Notes: generated from the sequence alone by a model not told the origin. Positions 1 to 10,636 are shown, numbered from the stretch's first letter. The stretch is 64,000 nt of DNA from Melieria omissa (GCA_963971225.1 OZ020267.1:86603648-86667647); one strand, 5' to 3'. Translations and numbers: made by a program.

Positions 1-403
1 GGAACACAACTAAAACTTTAAGTGAAATTCTGGGAGTCAGACGAAAAACACAGAATATAGTAGTTGTAAATTTTGATTTTTGTTTTTAAGTAGACTTCAA
101 TTTAAATATATCTCATTAACTAAAATTAAGTTAAATACTTGTATGTTCAATACCCTTTTTATTAATTTTAAATTTGGTGATTTTTTAATAAAGTTTTAAC
201 ACTTCAAAATTGATTATTGTAAAACGCTGCTCACATTGCACTAATCAAGTGAACAAATGTTCTCACTTCTGATGCTATTTTCAGAAAGTACCGCAAGAAT
301 CAAACCAAAAAAATTTACCGTTAGAAAGCTTGATTATATAGGAGACTATGTAGTTACTTTTCATTTTAAAATTTGGACTTTGAATTTTTTATTTTTGGCC
401 TAT
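1..403. other. AT-rich DNA, nothing recognised
   Basis: AT-rich sequence without a convincing coding frame. A 69-codon open frame at 257-466 has no recognisable motif and runs into the tRNA-like relic, so I do not call it a gene. Confidence 0.5.
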
Positions 404-481
404 GGGAGCGACCACAGTGCGGCGGTTGCTGCCTTTGACTCGTTGTCCAACGCACTAACCAACTGAGCCACGGCGGCTGCC
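404..481 (-). repeat. tRNA-derived relic (possible SINE head)
   Basis: Read on the minus strand, this stretch has a good pol III A-box / D-arm (TGGCTCAGTTGG followed by TTAGTGC) and a plausible 5' acceptor half. The anticodon arm pairs only partly. The expected B-box (GGTTCRANNCC) is replaced by a poor match, and the 3' acceptor strand does not pair. It is therefore not a functional tRNA. A tRNA-derived SINE head or a decayed tRNA pseudogene is the best reading. Confidence 0.35.
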
Positions 482-799
482 GTTTTAGTTTTTATTCCCT
501 TCAAAATTTTGAAAGTCTTTTAAAAGTACAAAGGATGTAGAAATAAAAACTTTAGTATGCAGTATTACTATATTTGGTCTGTAGTTTCACGCACATATGG
601 ATTTTTCTCGGTGCGAAAAATGCTATCGCACGGTGTTATAAGAGGTTGTTACCAAATAATTAGGATTCATAAAAAGCCTAACAAAACTTGCATTGCAAAA
701 AAATATGAATTCCTGAGGAAGCGAAACGGGTTGTTATAAATTATAGAAATTTTTAATTCAATATATTACCTGCAAATACGTGGGGTGTGTGGAGTGTGT
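482..799. other. No gene seen
   Basis: AT-rich DNA. The 60-codon open frame at 557-739 has no recognisable domain. Confidence 0.4.
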
Positions 800-1240
800 C
801 CCATTCCCAGACAGAAGTTAGAAAAATTACAATAAAGCTGCATACCGCCTGGCATACCGTACAGCAGTTATGGCCTTCAGCTCTCGCGTCGCATTTTCTT
901 TTATGACCTCTATGGACTCAAATCTCTATCCACGAAGCGGTAACTTGAGTCGGAGGAGCAGGAAAAAGTCACATGGTGCCATATCTGGAGAATAGGGAGC
1001 CTGATCGATGATATTCACACTGTGTTTGTTCAAATAATCGCGAATAATGTGTGCTTTGTGAGACGCCGCATTATCGTGGTGCAAAATCCAGCTGGTGGTG
1101 GTGCAAAATTATCCATTGTAAAATGCGACGAAGTACAAAAAGTTGACTGACGCTAACAGCTGCCAAACAAAAACTAATGATCCCGCTCAAAATTTGACAC
1201 AGATGTCAGTTAAGGTCCTACCGACCTAAAAAAAATTTAC
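800..1240 (-). pseudogene. mariner element, internal deletion derivative
   Basis: On the minus strand, a 5' leader and ATG (1116-1114) are followed within about 25 bases by the C-terminal third of a mariner transposase. The piece contains HHDNAASH, then exactly 34 residues between the second aspartate and the third, in the context YSPDMAPCD. That is the D,D34D spacing of the mariner family. The helix-turn-helix region and first catalytic aspartate are missing, so the copy is an internal deletion, as is common for mariners. In-frame stops are present. The leader side (about 1190-1240) includes a TIR-like stretch GGTCGGTAGGACC. It cannot be active but could be mobilised in trans if both ends are intact; the 3' end was not defined. 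Confidence 0.75.
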
Positions 1241-1249
1241 CTGCATCGG

Positions 1250-1730
1250 GCAACGGCGGAAAATTTAAAATACACAGTCCCGGTACTTATTGATCATAGT
1301 GTATATTTAATTTCTAAGCAATTGTTGCCTTTACATTAACTAGATTTTAAAGCCATAGCAATTTTTACGAATATTAGTTCTGCAGGCTTTCTCAGCGAGT
1401 TCATATCTCTGGTTTGTGCTTAGAATAAAGCAATGGGCTTCACTTTACGCAGTTCACTATTACGAATAACTTTATTTGCAACTGTTCGTTTTACACTTAA
1501 GTCTCTATTCGCACCCAAATGTTAGGTAGGTATATGTATGTGTATTCATGATCGGTGCTTTCACAAAAGTTGTCATTCCGCTGCCTTATAAATTTTCATA
1601 GGGAAAACTGTGTTGCTTGTTTTGTTGTTTGCTTACTCTAAACTTCGCTTTAATTAAAAAATAGCGGACCCTCATGAAGAATACCTCATTCTTGAAAATT
1701 TAAAACTATTAAAAAACATATTTGATAACG
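1250..1730. other. No gene seen
   Basis: AT-rich intervening DNA without a supported coding frame or recognised repeat. Confidence 0.4.
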
Positions 1731-2365
1731 TTAACAGTAGAACTACCGGGGGCGGTCATTTGACGGTTTTCACTTTTTGATTAACCGTAGCTCAAAAACG
1801 GTTTGAGTTATGAATCTGGTTTTCCATGACTCATAATATTTTGCATTAAGCTCAATATTCTAAAAGTTTGCAATCACTGCCCCGATCTGTTTTCTTTATA
1901 TCATCGATTTTACCTACTAGTACCACGAGCGGTTAAATGAAGGTTAACTACGAAGCCATGGAAATAAAATTAAAACATTCACCAAAAAGTCAAAGATGGT
2001 ACAAATTTTACAAGAACCCATGTCTTGTCTTCTGTTTGATATTAAATTTACAACGAACTTTTATATATTTATGAATTTTAACAAAAATACATTTTTTACT
2101 TGTTGTGTGCGAAAGCATGAGCAGAAAGGGGCGAGACGAAATTTACTATGGTCATGAGTAATAGCTTCACTTTTGAAATATTTGCCAAAACTATACTTTT
2201 TTATATTCGAGAACATAAATAAATGTTGTTTTAATGCGTACAATGAAAAATTTCTTCAGATTCAACCGATTTCGTTAAAAAATCTGAATACCGTCATTTC
2301 ACCGCTCACGGTATAAGTAGGTATAAAGCCAAACCCGGTACTCCCGGTACAATCTACTAAGTTAA
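1731..2365. repeat. Candidate TTAA-flanked MITE
   Basis: The segment is bounded by TTAA at 1731-1734 and 2362-2365. The inner ends are roughly inverted: CAGTAGAACTACCGGG on the left, and CTTAGTAGATTGTACCGGG read inward from the right. Subterminal copies of a degenerate motif resembling ACCGNGAGCGGT lie near 1744 and 1920, and inverted near 2293-2315. TTAA target duplications are typical of piggyBac-like elements. There is no transposase inside; the 60-codon frame at 2061-2243 has no recognisable features. The inverted repeat is imperfect, so this is tentative. Confidence 0.4.
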
Positions 2366-2514
2366 AGTGAAAGTATCTATTTACCAAAGAATGTAAAACA
2401 ACTTTTTTTAATGCCGCGTTTACTTTCTGATAAAAAACTAAAACAAAATATTAATTATAAATAAACATTCATATATACACAATAGTGCAAAAGTGAACAA
2501 ATGTTTTTAGATTA

Positions 2515-2552
2515 TAGCCTATTTCCACTGGGCCTTAACTGCAGTTTACGCT
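2515..2552 (+). repeat. Left terminal inverted repeat of candidate large element
   Basis: TAGCCTATTTCCAC at 2515-2528 is matched in inverted orientation by GTGGAAATAGGCTA at 11490-11503, and weaker similarity continues inward for about 20 bases. A 13-bp direct repeat containing TTAACTGCAGTTT follows twice (2536-2562). No transposase was found between the ends, and the interval is filled with two Gypsy insertions. Confidence 0.45.
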
Positions 2553-2741
2553 TAACTGCAGTTTCACATCGCATTTAAATGCTCAAATTCCCATACAATT
2601 GTTTTTGTATCAAAGTGCGTGAACTCACTTTCAAAACTGAGTTAACTCAGTTACAAACGAGAGAAGGGATTTGAATTGCGTTCGGTGTGGTAGATTTTTT
2701 GCCAAGACAATTACTGTTCACTGCATTTTTCCCAAAAATAC

Positions 2742-3165
2742 TGTTACGAAATTCCACAGATCGCTATCGACGGTTCGTTTTGATTGTATTTGAAAATAAA
2801 ACAACTTCAATTACTCAGCAAAAATCAACAATCACTTTATTTACAGATTTACACTTCGCTTGTATCTACACTTGTTACCACTTTGCTTGCTTAACACAGA
2901 CTCGACCCCTTGCGCTGCCACTGCTGCTTTTATACCAGTTTTCTTATCGCGCCGAAGTTTCTTGCAACTTCTAATTGGAAAGCGCTCGACCATTCACGCA
3001 CAGCCCATTTCTTCGAGAACCATCCTTGCCATATCGGACTATACCAAGCGAATTTATAACAGTTTTGCTGTACTTCAAAGTGAATGCCTAAAAGTATGCT
3101 TGGAAAACATTCGTGCGGAGAAAAGCATTCCTGTACAGTGCGGCACAGAATTTCTCATCGTATCA
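2742..3165 (-). repeat. Gypsy copy A, 3' LTR
   Basis: A 424-bp LTR nearly identical to the right-hand LTR of this element (5427-6129 without its MITE) and clearly related to the LTRs of copy B. Confidence 0.9.
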
Positions 3166-3176
3166 CTGTCCATCAC

Positions 3177-5365
3177 TTAGACTTGTTCGTCCCGAACAAG
3201 TACCGAGGCTCCGCCGGAGTAAGACGCCAGGCGCTCCAAATGGACTACTTTCAGCCTGGTGTTTCCGCTGCAGCAGCGTTGAACCCTGTACGCCACGTCA
3301 TTAATCCTGGTCACGACCTTGTACGGTCCTTCCCATGACGTTTGAAGCTTTGGAGACAAACCTTTCCTGCGCTGCGGGATGTAAAGCATTACCAGATCGC
3401 CTTCTTGGAACCCCTCTGGGTTAGCCCGTAGACCATAGCTCGCTTTCAACCTGCTTTCAACTAGTAGAGTGCGGCTCCGCGATCTTCTCCTCGGCCCTTT
3501 CGCAGCCGAACACCGATTACAGCCTCTGATCCACTCAGCGACAGACTCCTGGCATCCTACCCAATAGAACCGCCTTCTTATCTTGGCGACAGTTTTTGCG
3601 ATGCCTAGGTGCCCTCCACTGGAGTCGTTATGGTTTTCCTCGATGACATCGTCGATTCGGGCTCTCGGGACCACTATTAGGGATTTCCTGGTCCTGCCAT
3701 CCCTGCTCTCCCACTCGCGGTATAGGCAGCCATCCTGCAGACGTAGACTTTGCCACTGTGCCCAGTAAGCCTTCACTATCGGGCTCTCATCAGCCATCTC
3801 CTGCCAGGCCGGCCGTAATATCTGCGCTTTGCCTTCGATGATCTTCGCGAGATCCGTGTCCTTGCGCTGGTCCTTCTGTACCCTTTCCGCAAGCCAATCT
3901 TCCTCTTGCAGAACTCTTACCGACCGAACATCCACAATTTGTCCCTCGTTTTCGGCCTGCGAGTTATGCCTGCGCTCGGTCTCGCATGAATGGTGTGGCA
4001 GAGCGTCATCCCTTCTTGGCGACGTCTTTTGTCCGGAGCGCTTTTCTCGCAGATGGCAGTCTCGTGATATGTGGCCTTGCTTGCCACATCGCCAGCAACT
4101 GACTCGAGATGATACTGCCCGCAGCCCCGCTGGTGCCTCCGAGCTCACTGTCTGGTTTTGCGTGACACGTCCATGCATCTCCGCAAATGAATGTCGAAAA
4201 CTTCCCCTCCAGGCTGCCTCATACGTCAATGCGCTTGTCACCGTCTCACGGAATGTCGGCTTGCCCATCATCAATGCACTGCGTCGTGTCTCCGGGTCAT
4301 GAAGACCTTCAATAAACGCCTCAATCTTCATCCTCTCGAGATAATCAGCGCCGAATTTCGGGTAGCACAACTGTACGAGTTCTTCAGCTCGCAATAATAA
4401 AGCGTTTTGTTGTGCTCGTCACTGTATCTGGCTGCCAATGCCCTCATGACGGTCTCGTAATCACCTCTCAAACCTTCCGAAACTGTTTGTATTACCTCAG
4501 CCGCACGACCTCTTAGAGCCAGTATCAGCCTCCGACCTTTCCTAACATTGGTCCACTGACTCTCCAAAGCAGCCATCTCGAATTGTTGTTTGAATGTGTC
4601 AAACGACGTAGTACCGTCATAAGTAGGCACTTCTATGGCAAAACTTTCCGGAGCCGGCGGCAAACATTCTCGTGGCTGTACCTCTCTAAGCCGCTCATCG
4701 ATTTTCCTGTTTACCGAATCCTCCAGACTGTCAACTCGTTTGTCCCACTTGTCCATTCGCGTCTCAAGATGCTCAACTTTCCCGTTCAGTCTATCGGAAA
4801 TTTCCTCCACCTTCTGCTCTATGCGCGCAGAATTTGTCGCCATTTCTCGGTTGCACGCTTCCATTTGCTCCGATATTTCACGGGTCGCCGTTTCCATTCT
4901 TGCTATTTCTTGATTCGTCGTTTCGATTTTTGCCGAAATTTCCTGATTCGTGGTTCCCAGTTTCGCTGCCATTTGCGCCGAAAGTTCCTGATTCGTGGTT
5001 TCCAGTTTCGTTGCCATTTGCGCCGACATTTCGCGATTTTCACGACTGACATTCTCAATTTTCGCAGAAGTTTCCTGAAACATGCCTCTCATTGCAACCA
5101 TAAGCTGGCTCATGTCCATCGCTTGTGGTGGCGCAGCCGCTGCAGTCGTACTTTGTATCGACGCAGCACCCGCAGGCGATTCCTCCACTTTGGCCGACGA
5201 CTCTTGTTCCTGCGTTCCGAACTCGTGTGCAGCCCAATCGATGCCTCGTGATTCACACGCCTCTCGCAAGCGCAGCTGCAACTCCACCTTACCGCCAGCA
5301 GTCGGCAAATTCCAGGCCGCCAGCTCCTTCAGCTGGTCAACCTTCAGCAGCTCCAGTTTAACCAT
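3177..5365 (-). pseudogene. Gag-integrase fusion ORF, frameshifted (Gypsy copy A)
   Basis: Two overlapping frames (5365-4328 and 4394-3177) correspond to the single intact ORF of copy B. The N-terminus is a SAP-type DNA-binding motif (about residues 5-38), followed by an extended coiled coil with TTNQE-type repeats. A Gypsy capsid region, a CCHC zinc knuckle (CWRCGKQGH then C), the integrase H2C2 finger and a basic integrase C-terminal tail follow. Compared with copy B, 55 bases are missing near 4380-4393, which shifts the frame in the capsid region and separates the SAP/coiled-coil half from the rest. Protein from this copy would be truncated. The coiled coil differs in repeat content from copy B. 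Confidence 0.85.
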
Positions 5366-5410
5366 GTCTGCGTTTTTATAATTTTATTTTACTTTCAGTA
5401 ATACAATCCG

Positions 5411-5424
5411 AACTTCTGACACCA
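5411..5424 (-). promoter_or_regulatory. tRNA primer-binding site, copy A
   Basis: Immediately inside the 5' LTR the minus strand reads TGGTGTCAGAAGTT after a two-base spacer. It begins with TGG (complement of a tRNA CCA end) and is shared with copy B and the 15060-27437 element, so it is the reverse-transcription primer site. The tRNA species was not determined. Confidence 0.75.
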
Positions 5425-5426
5425 AA

Positions 5427-6129
5427 TGTTACGAAATTCCACAGATCGCTATCGACGGTTCGTTTTGATTGTATTTGAAAATAAAACAACTTCAATTACT
5501 CAGCAAAAATCAACAATCACTTTATTTACAGATTTACACTTCGCTTGTATCTACACTTGTTACCACTTTGCTTGCTTAACACATTTTAAGCGGGTAGCCT
5601 AGTATATGAAACTATGCTGCGTAGCAAAAGCAAAAAAAGCAAAAATTGCGCGATCCAAAATAAATAAAACTTGAAATTTATGAAACTAAAATAATTATAT
5701 GAAATAATACTTTCAGTTTTATATGAAAACCAATCCGGTAAAAATACCGTCTCCCGCTTTTAAAGTGCCTACATTCAAAAGGTAAAAATACCCGCCCCGC
5801 TTATAAGCAGCAGTTTTCACAACGGGTAATTTTACTCGGCCCGCTTTTAATGTGTTAACACAGACTCGACCCCTTGCGCTGCCACTGCTGCTTTTATACC
5901 AGTTTTCTTATCGCGCCGAAGTTTCTTGCAACTTCTAATTGGAAAGCGCTCGACCATTCACGCACAGCCCATTTCTTCTAGAACCATCCTTGCCATATCG
6001 GACTATACCAAGCGAATTTATAACAGTTTTGCTGTACTTCAAAGTGAATGCCTAAAAGTATGCTTGGAAAACATTCGTGCGGAAAAAAGCATTCCTGTAC
6101 AGTGCGGCACAGAATTTCTCATCGTATCA
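5427..6129 (-). repeat. Gypsy copy A, 5' LTR with nested MITE
   Basis: Matches the 2742-3165 LTR except for the 275-bp MITE plus one TTAA duplication. It ends at CGTATCA, next to the ATAC target duplication. Confidence 0.9.
5580..5854. mobile_element. 275-bp MITE with TTAA target duplication
   Basis: Inserted in a Gypsy LTR, so its ends are exact: TTAA (5576-5579), CACATTTTAAGCGGG ... CCCGCTTTTAATGTG, TTAA (5855-5858). The terminal inverted repeats are 15 bp with two mismatches. There is no coding capacity. TTAA duplication points to a piggyBac-like transposase acting in trans. Confidence 0.9.
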
Positions 6130-6133
6130 ATAC

Positions 6134-7497
6134 ATATTGTCTGTCATAATCAAAGTCAAAACATATATTATTTGCCAATAATAAATGCTGTAAAAGAAAA
6201 TAAAAAACGTGGAATTTCTCATGAACCCTCTTGACATTAAAAATTCAGACAGCTCTGATATTAAACAGCTGACAACTTTCACAAATGAAATAGACATTGA
6301 CAAATGATAAATAAATTGATAAAAAATAAATAAATTGATAATTTTTCACAAATATGAAAACGCAGACATTCCTAGACTGTTGAGAAGGAATGCGGAGTGG
6401 TTTTCATGTACTAGAGAGGCTACAAGAAACCACACTTACGTATACAAGGAGATGGCGGCGATGGGTACAGCTGGGGCTGCCCAGAAACAAATGCATAATT
6501 TGATTTGTCCAAATGAAAATGTCAACAAAAACAAGCTGTCGGAGTTAAAGGATCATTCTCATGTGAAATTTTGTAAAAATAAATTTTTTTTAACATATTT
6601 GGAATGTATCATCCTTGAAGAAGGTGCTTTCAAAATTTTATTGGAAAATTTCAAGTATTTCGGCTTCTACAGACATTTATATAACGAGCGGTCAAGGATT
6701 CTAGCGTGTTTTTCTCGGAACGCTTTTTTTTTTAAATGGCGGGGATGACTTAAAAAAAAACCATTCATCCGATCTCTCTGCGATTTTGTCACGTCATTCT
6801 ACATACTGTTAGCTATTACCCCTAGTAAGAAACTGTGAATACAATAATTTCTGTTGCTTGTTTACTTTTTATTTAGGTAAAAAGGTAAAATTATGCTTGA
6901 TTTATAAAATACACAGCGAATTTCAACTTCAATAGATAAATTTTGAAATGAAAAATATACGATAGTAAGAAAAAAAATTAAAAACGTAAAATACGTTGTT
7001 ATGGATTTGCCTCAACTGCTTCACCAATGCAGTGGTTGCAGGGATATAATGCAGTATAATGACTCAAACACATTGAGATTTTATATTGGACTTAAACAGA
7101 TCGTGTTTTTATATATCTAACACATTTTTATTTCTGGATTCCTTTCACTATTGACAATTATGTATGCTTTGAAGTCGAAAAGGTAGCTGACTAATACACA
7201 ACACTGCGAACTATTAGCTGTCAATAAGACAAAATATCTTCTAAAACATTCCGTTCAAGCATAACATACTCAACATGTTACCGTTCATGCTGAACTGATC
7301 TGATACCTCCAGCAACAAATGAATCCTCCATAAACTTTAAAAAGTGCAGGTGGTTCATTCAATTATCCCACAGAACTACGTATTCATTCAATGAGCCAAT
7401 TGCGAGAATTATTTGCCTGCGTAATTTGTATGTTCAACTTTTAAGTTAAACTTATTCAAACTATTTAATTAATGACTTAGAATAAATAAATAGTTAA
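6134..7497. other. AT-rich interval between two Gypsy copies
   Basis: Contains a 137-codon open frame (6335-6748, plus strand) with no recognised domain. If the 2515/11503 inverted repeats are real, this is the interior of that element. I see no transposase motif here. Confidence 0.4.
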
Positions 7498-7501
7498 ATA
7501 T

Positions 7502-7932
7502 TGTTACGAAAATTACTTCACAGGTTCGTTTGGATTGGTTTTGAAAATAAAACAACTTCAGTTATCCAGCGCACGTAGTCAAAACTAACAATCGCTTTAT
7601 TTACAAATTTGCACTTGTTCTACTTAACACTACTACTATTGCATGTTTCCCAATTGCTTGCTCAACACAGACTCGACCCCTTGCGCTGCCACTGCTGCTT
7701 TTATACCACTTTTCTTATCGCGCCGAAGTTTCTTGCAACTTCTAATTGGAAAGCGCTCGACCATTCTCGCACAGCCCATTTCGAGAACCATCCTTGCCAT
7801 ATCAGACTATACCAAGCGAATTTATAACAGTTTTGCTGTACTTCACAGTGCATGCCTAAAAGTATGCTTGGAAAACATTCGTGCGGAGAAGGCATTCCCG
7901 TACAGGGCGGCACAGAATTTCTCATCGTATCA
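7502..7932 (-). repeat. Gypsy copy B, 3' LTR
   Basis: 431-bp LTR beginning TGTTACGA and ending TCGTATCA. It differs from its partner at 10214-10632 by small indels and substitutions near the start (for example around 7570-7650). Confidence 0.9.
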
Positions 7933-7943
7933 CTGCCCATCAC

Positions 7944-10151
7944 TTAGACTTGTTCGTCCCGAACAAGTACTGAGGCTCCGCCGGAGTAAGACGCCAGGCG
8001 CTCCAAATGGACTACTTTCAGCCTGGCGTTTCCGTTGCAGCAGCGTCGAACCCTGTACACCACGTCATTAATCCTGGTCACGACTTTGTACGGTCCTTCC
8101 CATGACGTTTGAAGCTTTGGAGACAAACCTTTCCTGCGCTGCGGGTTGTAAAGCATTACCAGATCGCCTTCTTGGAACCCCTCTGGGTTAGCCCGTAGAC
8201 CATAGCTCGCTGTCAACCTGCTTTCAACTAGTTGAGTGCGGCTCCGCGATCTTCTCCTCGGCCCTTTCGCAGCCGAACACCGATTACAGCCTCTGATCCA
8301 CTCAGCGACAGACTCCTGGCATCCTACCCAATAGAACCGCCTTCTTATCTTGGCGACAGTTTTTGCGATGCCTAGGTGCCCTCCACTGGAGTCGTTATGG
8401 TTTTCCTCGATGACATCGTCGATTCGGGCTCTCGGGACCACTATTAGGGATTTCCTGGTCCTGCCATCCCTGCTCTCGCACTCGCGGTATAGGCAGCCAT
8501 CCTGCAGACGTAGACTTTGCCACTGTGCCCAGTAAGCCTTCGCGATCGGGCTCTCACCAGCCATCTCCTGCCAGGCCGGCCGTAATCTCTGCGCTTTGCC
8601 TTTGATGATCTTCGCGAGATCCGTATCCTTGCGCTGATCCTTCTGTAGCCTTTCCGCAAGCCAATCTTCCTCTTGCAGAACTCTTACCGACCGAACATCC
8701 ACAATTTGTCCCTCGTTTCCGGCCTGCGAATTACGCCTGCGTTCGGTCTCGCACGAATGGTGTGGCAGAGCGTCATCCCTTCTTGGCAACGTCTTTTGTC
8801 CGGAACGCTTTTCTCGCAGATGGCAGTCTCGTGATATGTGGCCTTGCTTGCCACATCGCCAGCAACTGACTCGAGATGATACTGCCCGCAGCCCCGCTGG
8901 TGCCTCCGAGCTCACTGTCTGGCTTTGTGTGACACGTCCAGATTGGACCCCATGCATCTCCGCAGATGACTGTCGAAAACTTCCCCTCCAGGCCGCCTCA
9001 TACGTCAATGCGCTTGTCACCGTCTCACGGAATGTCGGCTTGCCCATCATTAATGCACTGCGTCGTGTCTCCGGGTCATGAAGACCTTCAATAAACGCCT
9101 CAATCTTCATCCTCTCGAGATAATCAGCGCCGAATTTCGGGTAGCACAACTGTACGAGCCGCTCAATGTCTGCTGCATACGTCTGCAGCGCCTCGTCTGC
9201 TCTTTGCCAGCGGTTCTTCAGCTCGCAATAATACAGCATTTTGTTGTGCTCGTCACTGTATCTGGCTGCCAGCGCCCTTATGACGGTCTCGTAATCACCT
9301 CTCAAACCTTCCGGAACTGTTTTTATTACCTCAGCTGCCGGACCTCTTAGAGCCAGTATCAGTCTCCGACCTTTCCTAACATCGGTCCACTGACTCTCCA
9401 AAGCAGCCATATCGAATTGTAGTTTGAATGTGTCGAACGACGTAGTACCATCATAAGTAGGCACTGCTATGGCAAAACTTTCCTCAACCGACTGCACTCT
9501 TGCTCGCAGCTGTACCTCTTTAAGCCGCTCATCGATTTTCCTGTTTACCGAATCCTCCAGACTGTCAACTCGTTTGTTCAAGGAATCATCCAAGTCATTA
9601 ACTCGTCTGTTCAGAGAATCATCCAGGCCGTCGACTCGTCTATCCAAGTGTTCCACTTGCGCTCCCAGGTGCTCCACCTTCACATCAAGCTTGTTTGAGA
9701 TTTCTTCCACTTTCTGCTCCAAGCGCGCAGAATTTTCCTGAAGCTTGGTTTCCATTCGCTCTGCTACTTCTCGGTTCGTAGTTTCGATTTTCGTTGCCAT
9801 TTGCGTCGACATTTCGCGATTTTCACGACTGACATTCTCAATTTTCGCAGAAGTTTCCTGAAACATGCCTCCTATTGCAATCATAAGCTGGCTCATGTCC
9901 ATTGCTTGTGGTGGCGCAGCCGCCGCAGCCGTACTTTGCATCGACGCAGCACCAGCAGGCGATTCCTCCACCTTGGCCGACGCCTCTTGTTCCTGCGTTC
10001 CGAACTCGTGTGCAGCCCAATCAATGCCTCGTGATTCACACGCCTCTCGCAAACGCAGCTGCAACTCCACCTTACCGCCAGCAGTCGGCAAATTCCAGGC
10101 AGCCAGCTCCTTCTTCAGCTGGTCAACCTTCAGCAGCTCCAGTTTAACCAT
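7944..10151 (-). CDS. Intact Gag-integrase-tail fusion protein, 735 aa
   Basis: One uninterrupted frame from ATG at 10151, just inside the primer site. Residues 5-38 form a SAP-type DNA-binding helix pair (LELLKVDQL). Residues 100-215 are coiled coil, with three 11-residue repeats at about 171-203 (RRVDGLDDSLN type). Residues 230-410 resemble a Gypsy capsid. A CCHC knuckle uses C430, C433, H438 and C443. From about residue 460 the sequence matches Pol downstream of RNase H, then the integrase H2C2 finger (H585, H592, C622, C625). From residue 640 it matches the integrase C-terminal tail (GDLVMLYNPQRRKG). Protease, RT, RNase H and the integrase catalytic core are absent, so it cannot reverse-transcribe or integrate alone. 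It may package and tether RNA or cDNA for an autonomous partner (inference). The lack of any stop over 735 codons suggests recent mobility or selection. Confidence 0.88.
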   Translation of the reverse strand: MVKLELLKVDQLKKELAAWNLPTAGGKVELQLRLREACESRGIDWAAHEFGTQEQEASAKVEESPAGAASMQSTAAAAAPPQAMDMSQLMIAIGGMFQETSAKIENVSRENREMSTQMATKIETTNREVAERMETKLQENSARLEQKVEEISNKLDVKVEHLGAQVEHLDRRVDGLDDSLNRRVNDLDDSLNKRVDSLEDSVNRKIDERLKEVQLRARVQSVEESFAIAVPTYDGTTSFDTFKLQFDMAALESQWTDVRKGRRLILALRGPAAEVIKTVPEGLRGDYETVIRALAARYSDEHNKMLYYCELKNRWQRADEALQTYAADIERLVQLCYPKFGADYLERMKIEAFIEGLHDPETRRSALMMGKPTFRETVTSALTYEAAWRGSFRQSSAEMHGVQSGRVTQSQTVSSEAPAGLRAVSSRVSCWRCGKQGHISRDCHLREKRSGQKTLPRRDDALPHHSCETERRRNSQAGNEGQIVDVRSVRVLQEEDWLAERLQKDQRKDTDLAKIIKGKAQRLRPAWQEMAGESPIAKAYWAQWQSLRLQDGCLYRECESRDGRTRKSLIVVPRARIDDVIEENHNDSSGGHLGIAKTVAKIRRRFYWVGCQESVAEWIRGCNRCSAAKGPRRRSRSRTQLVESRLTASYGLRANPEGFQEGDLVMLYNPQRRKGLSPKLQTSWEGPYKVVTRINDVVYRVRRCCNGNARLKVVHLERLASYSGGASVLVRDEQV

Positions 10152-10201
10152 GTTTTCGTTTTTATAATTTTATTTTACTTTCAGTAATACAATCCCCAAT
10201 T

Positions 10202-10213
10202 TCTGACACCAAA
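10202..10213 (-). promoter_or_regulatory. tRNA primer-binding site, copy B
   Basis: The minus strand reads TTTGGTGTCAGA directly after the 5' LTR, as in the two related elements. Confidence 0.75.
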
Positions 10214-10632
10214 TGTTACGAAAATTACTTCACAGGTTCGTTTGGATTGGTTTTGAAAATAAAACAACTTCAGTTATCCAGCAAAAATCAACAATCAGAA
10301 ACTAACTTTATTTACAGTATTACACTTTGCTCGTATCTACACTTGTTACCACTTTGCTCGCTCAACACAGACTCGACCCCTTGCGCTGCCACTGCTGCTT
10401 TTATACCACTTTTCTTATCGCGCCGAAGTTTCTTGCAGCTTCTAATTGGAAAGCGCTCGACCATTCTCGCACAGCCCATTTCGAGAACCATCCTTGCCAT
10501 ATCAGACTATACCAAGCGAATTTATAACAGTTTTGCTGTACTTCACAGTGCATGCCTAAAAGTATGCTTGGAAAACATTCGTGCGGAGAAGGCATTCCCG
10601 TACAGGGCGGCACAGAATTTCTCATCGTATCA
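10214..10632 (-). repeat. Gypsy copy B, 5' LTR
   Basis: 419-bp LTR. In minus orientation it lies upstream of the primer site and Gag start and so should carry the promoter. Confidence 0.9.
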
Positions 10633-10636
10633 ATAT

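Larger units (their letters stand above)
2742..6129 (-). mobile_element. Non-autonomous Gypsy element, copy A
   Basis: A complete LTR element in minus orientation. The LTRs begin TGTTACGA and end TCGTATCA, and the element is flanked by the 4-bp target duplication ATAC (2738-2741 and 6130-6133). The primer site abuts the right-hand LTR, which is therefore the 5' LTR. The internal region encodes only Gag, a stretch after RNase H, the integrase zinc finger and the integrase C-terminal tail; protease, RT, RNase H and the integrase core are missing. The same deletion pattern is seen in copy B at 7502-10632. The right LTR carries a 275-bp TTAA MITE. Confidence 0.9.
7502..10632 (-). mobile_element. 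Non-autonomous Gypsy element, copy B
   Basis: Complete element with LTRs of 431 bp (7502-7932) and 419 bp (10214-10632), flanked by the 4-bp duplication ATAT (7498-7501 and 10633-10636). It shares primer site, LTR termini and internal structure with copy A but has a different insertion site, so the two are separate transpositions of the same deleted lineage. The body encodes one intact 735-residue fusion protein. Confidence 0.92.

Noticed and set aside
3583..5381. Several plus-strand open frames opposite the Gag fusion (for example 3829-4302, 4583-5251, 5082-5381)
   Set aside because: They are antisense shadows of the GC-richer Gag-integrase coding strand. Equivalent frames appear opposite copy B, and none shows a domain.
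6335..6748. 137-codon open frame as a host gene
   Set aside because: No recognisable domain, AT-rich codons and no promoter or splice context; it lies within suspected transposon DNA.
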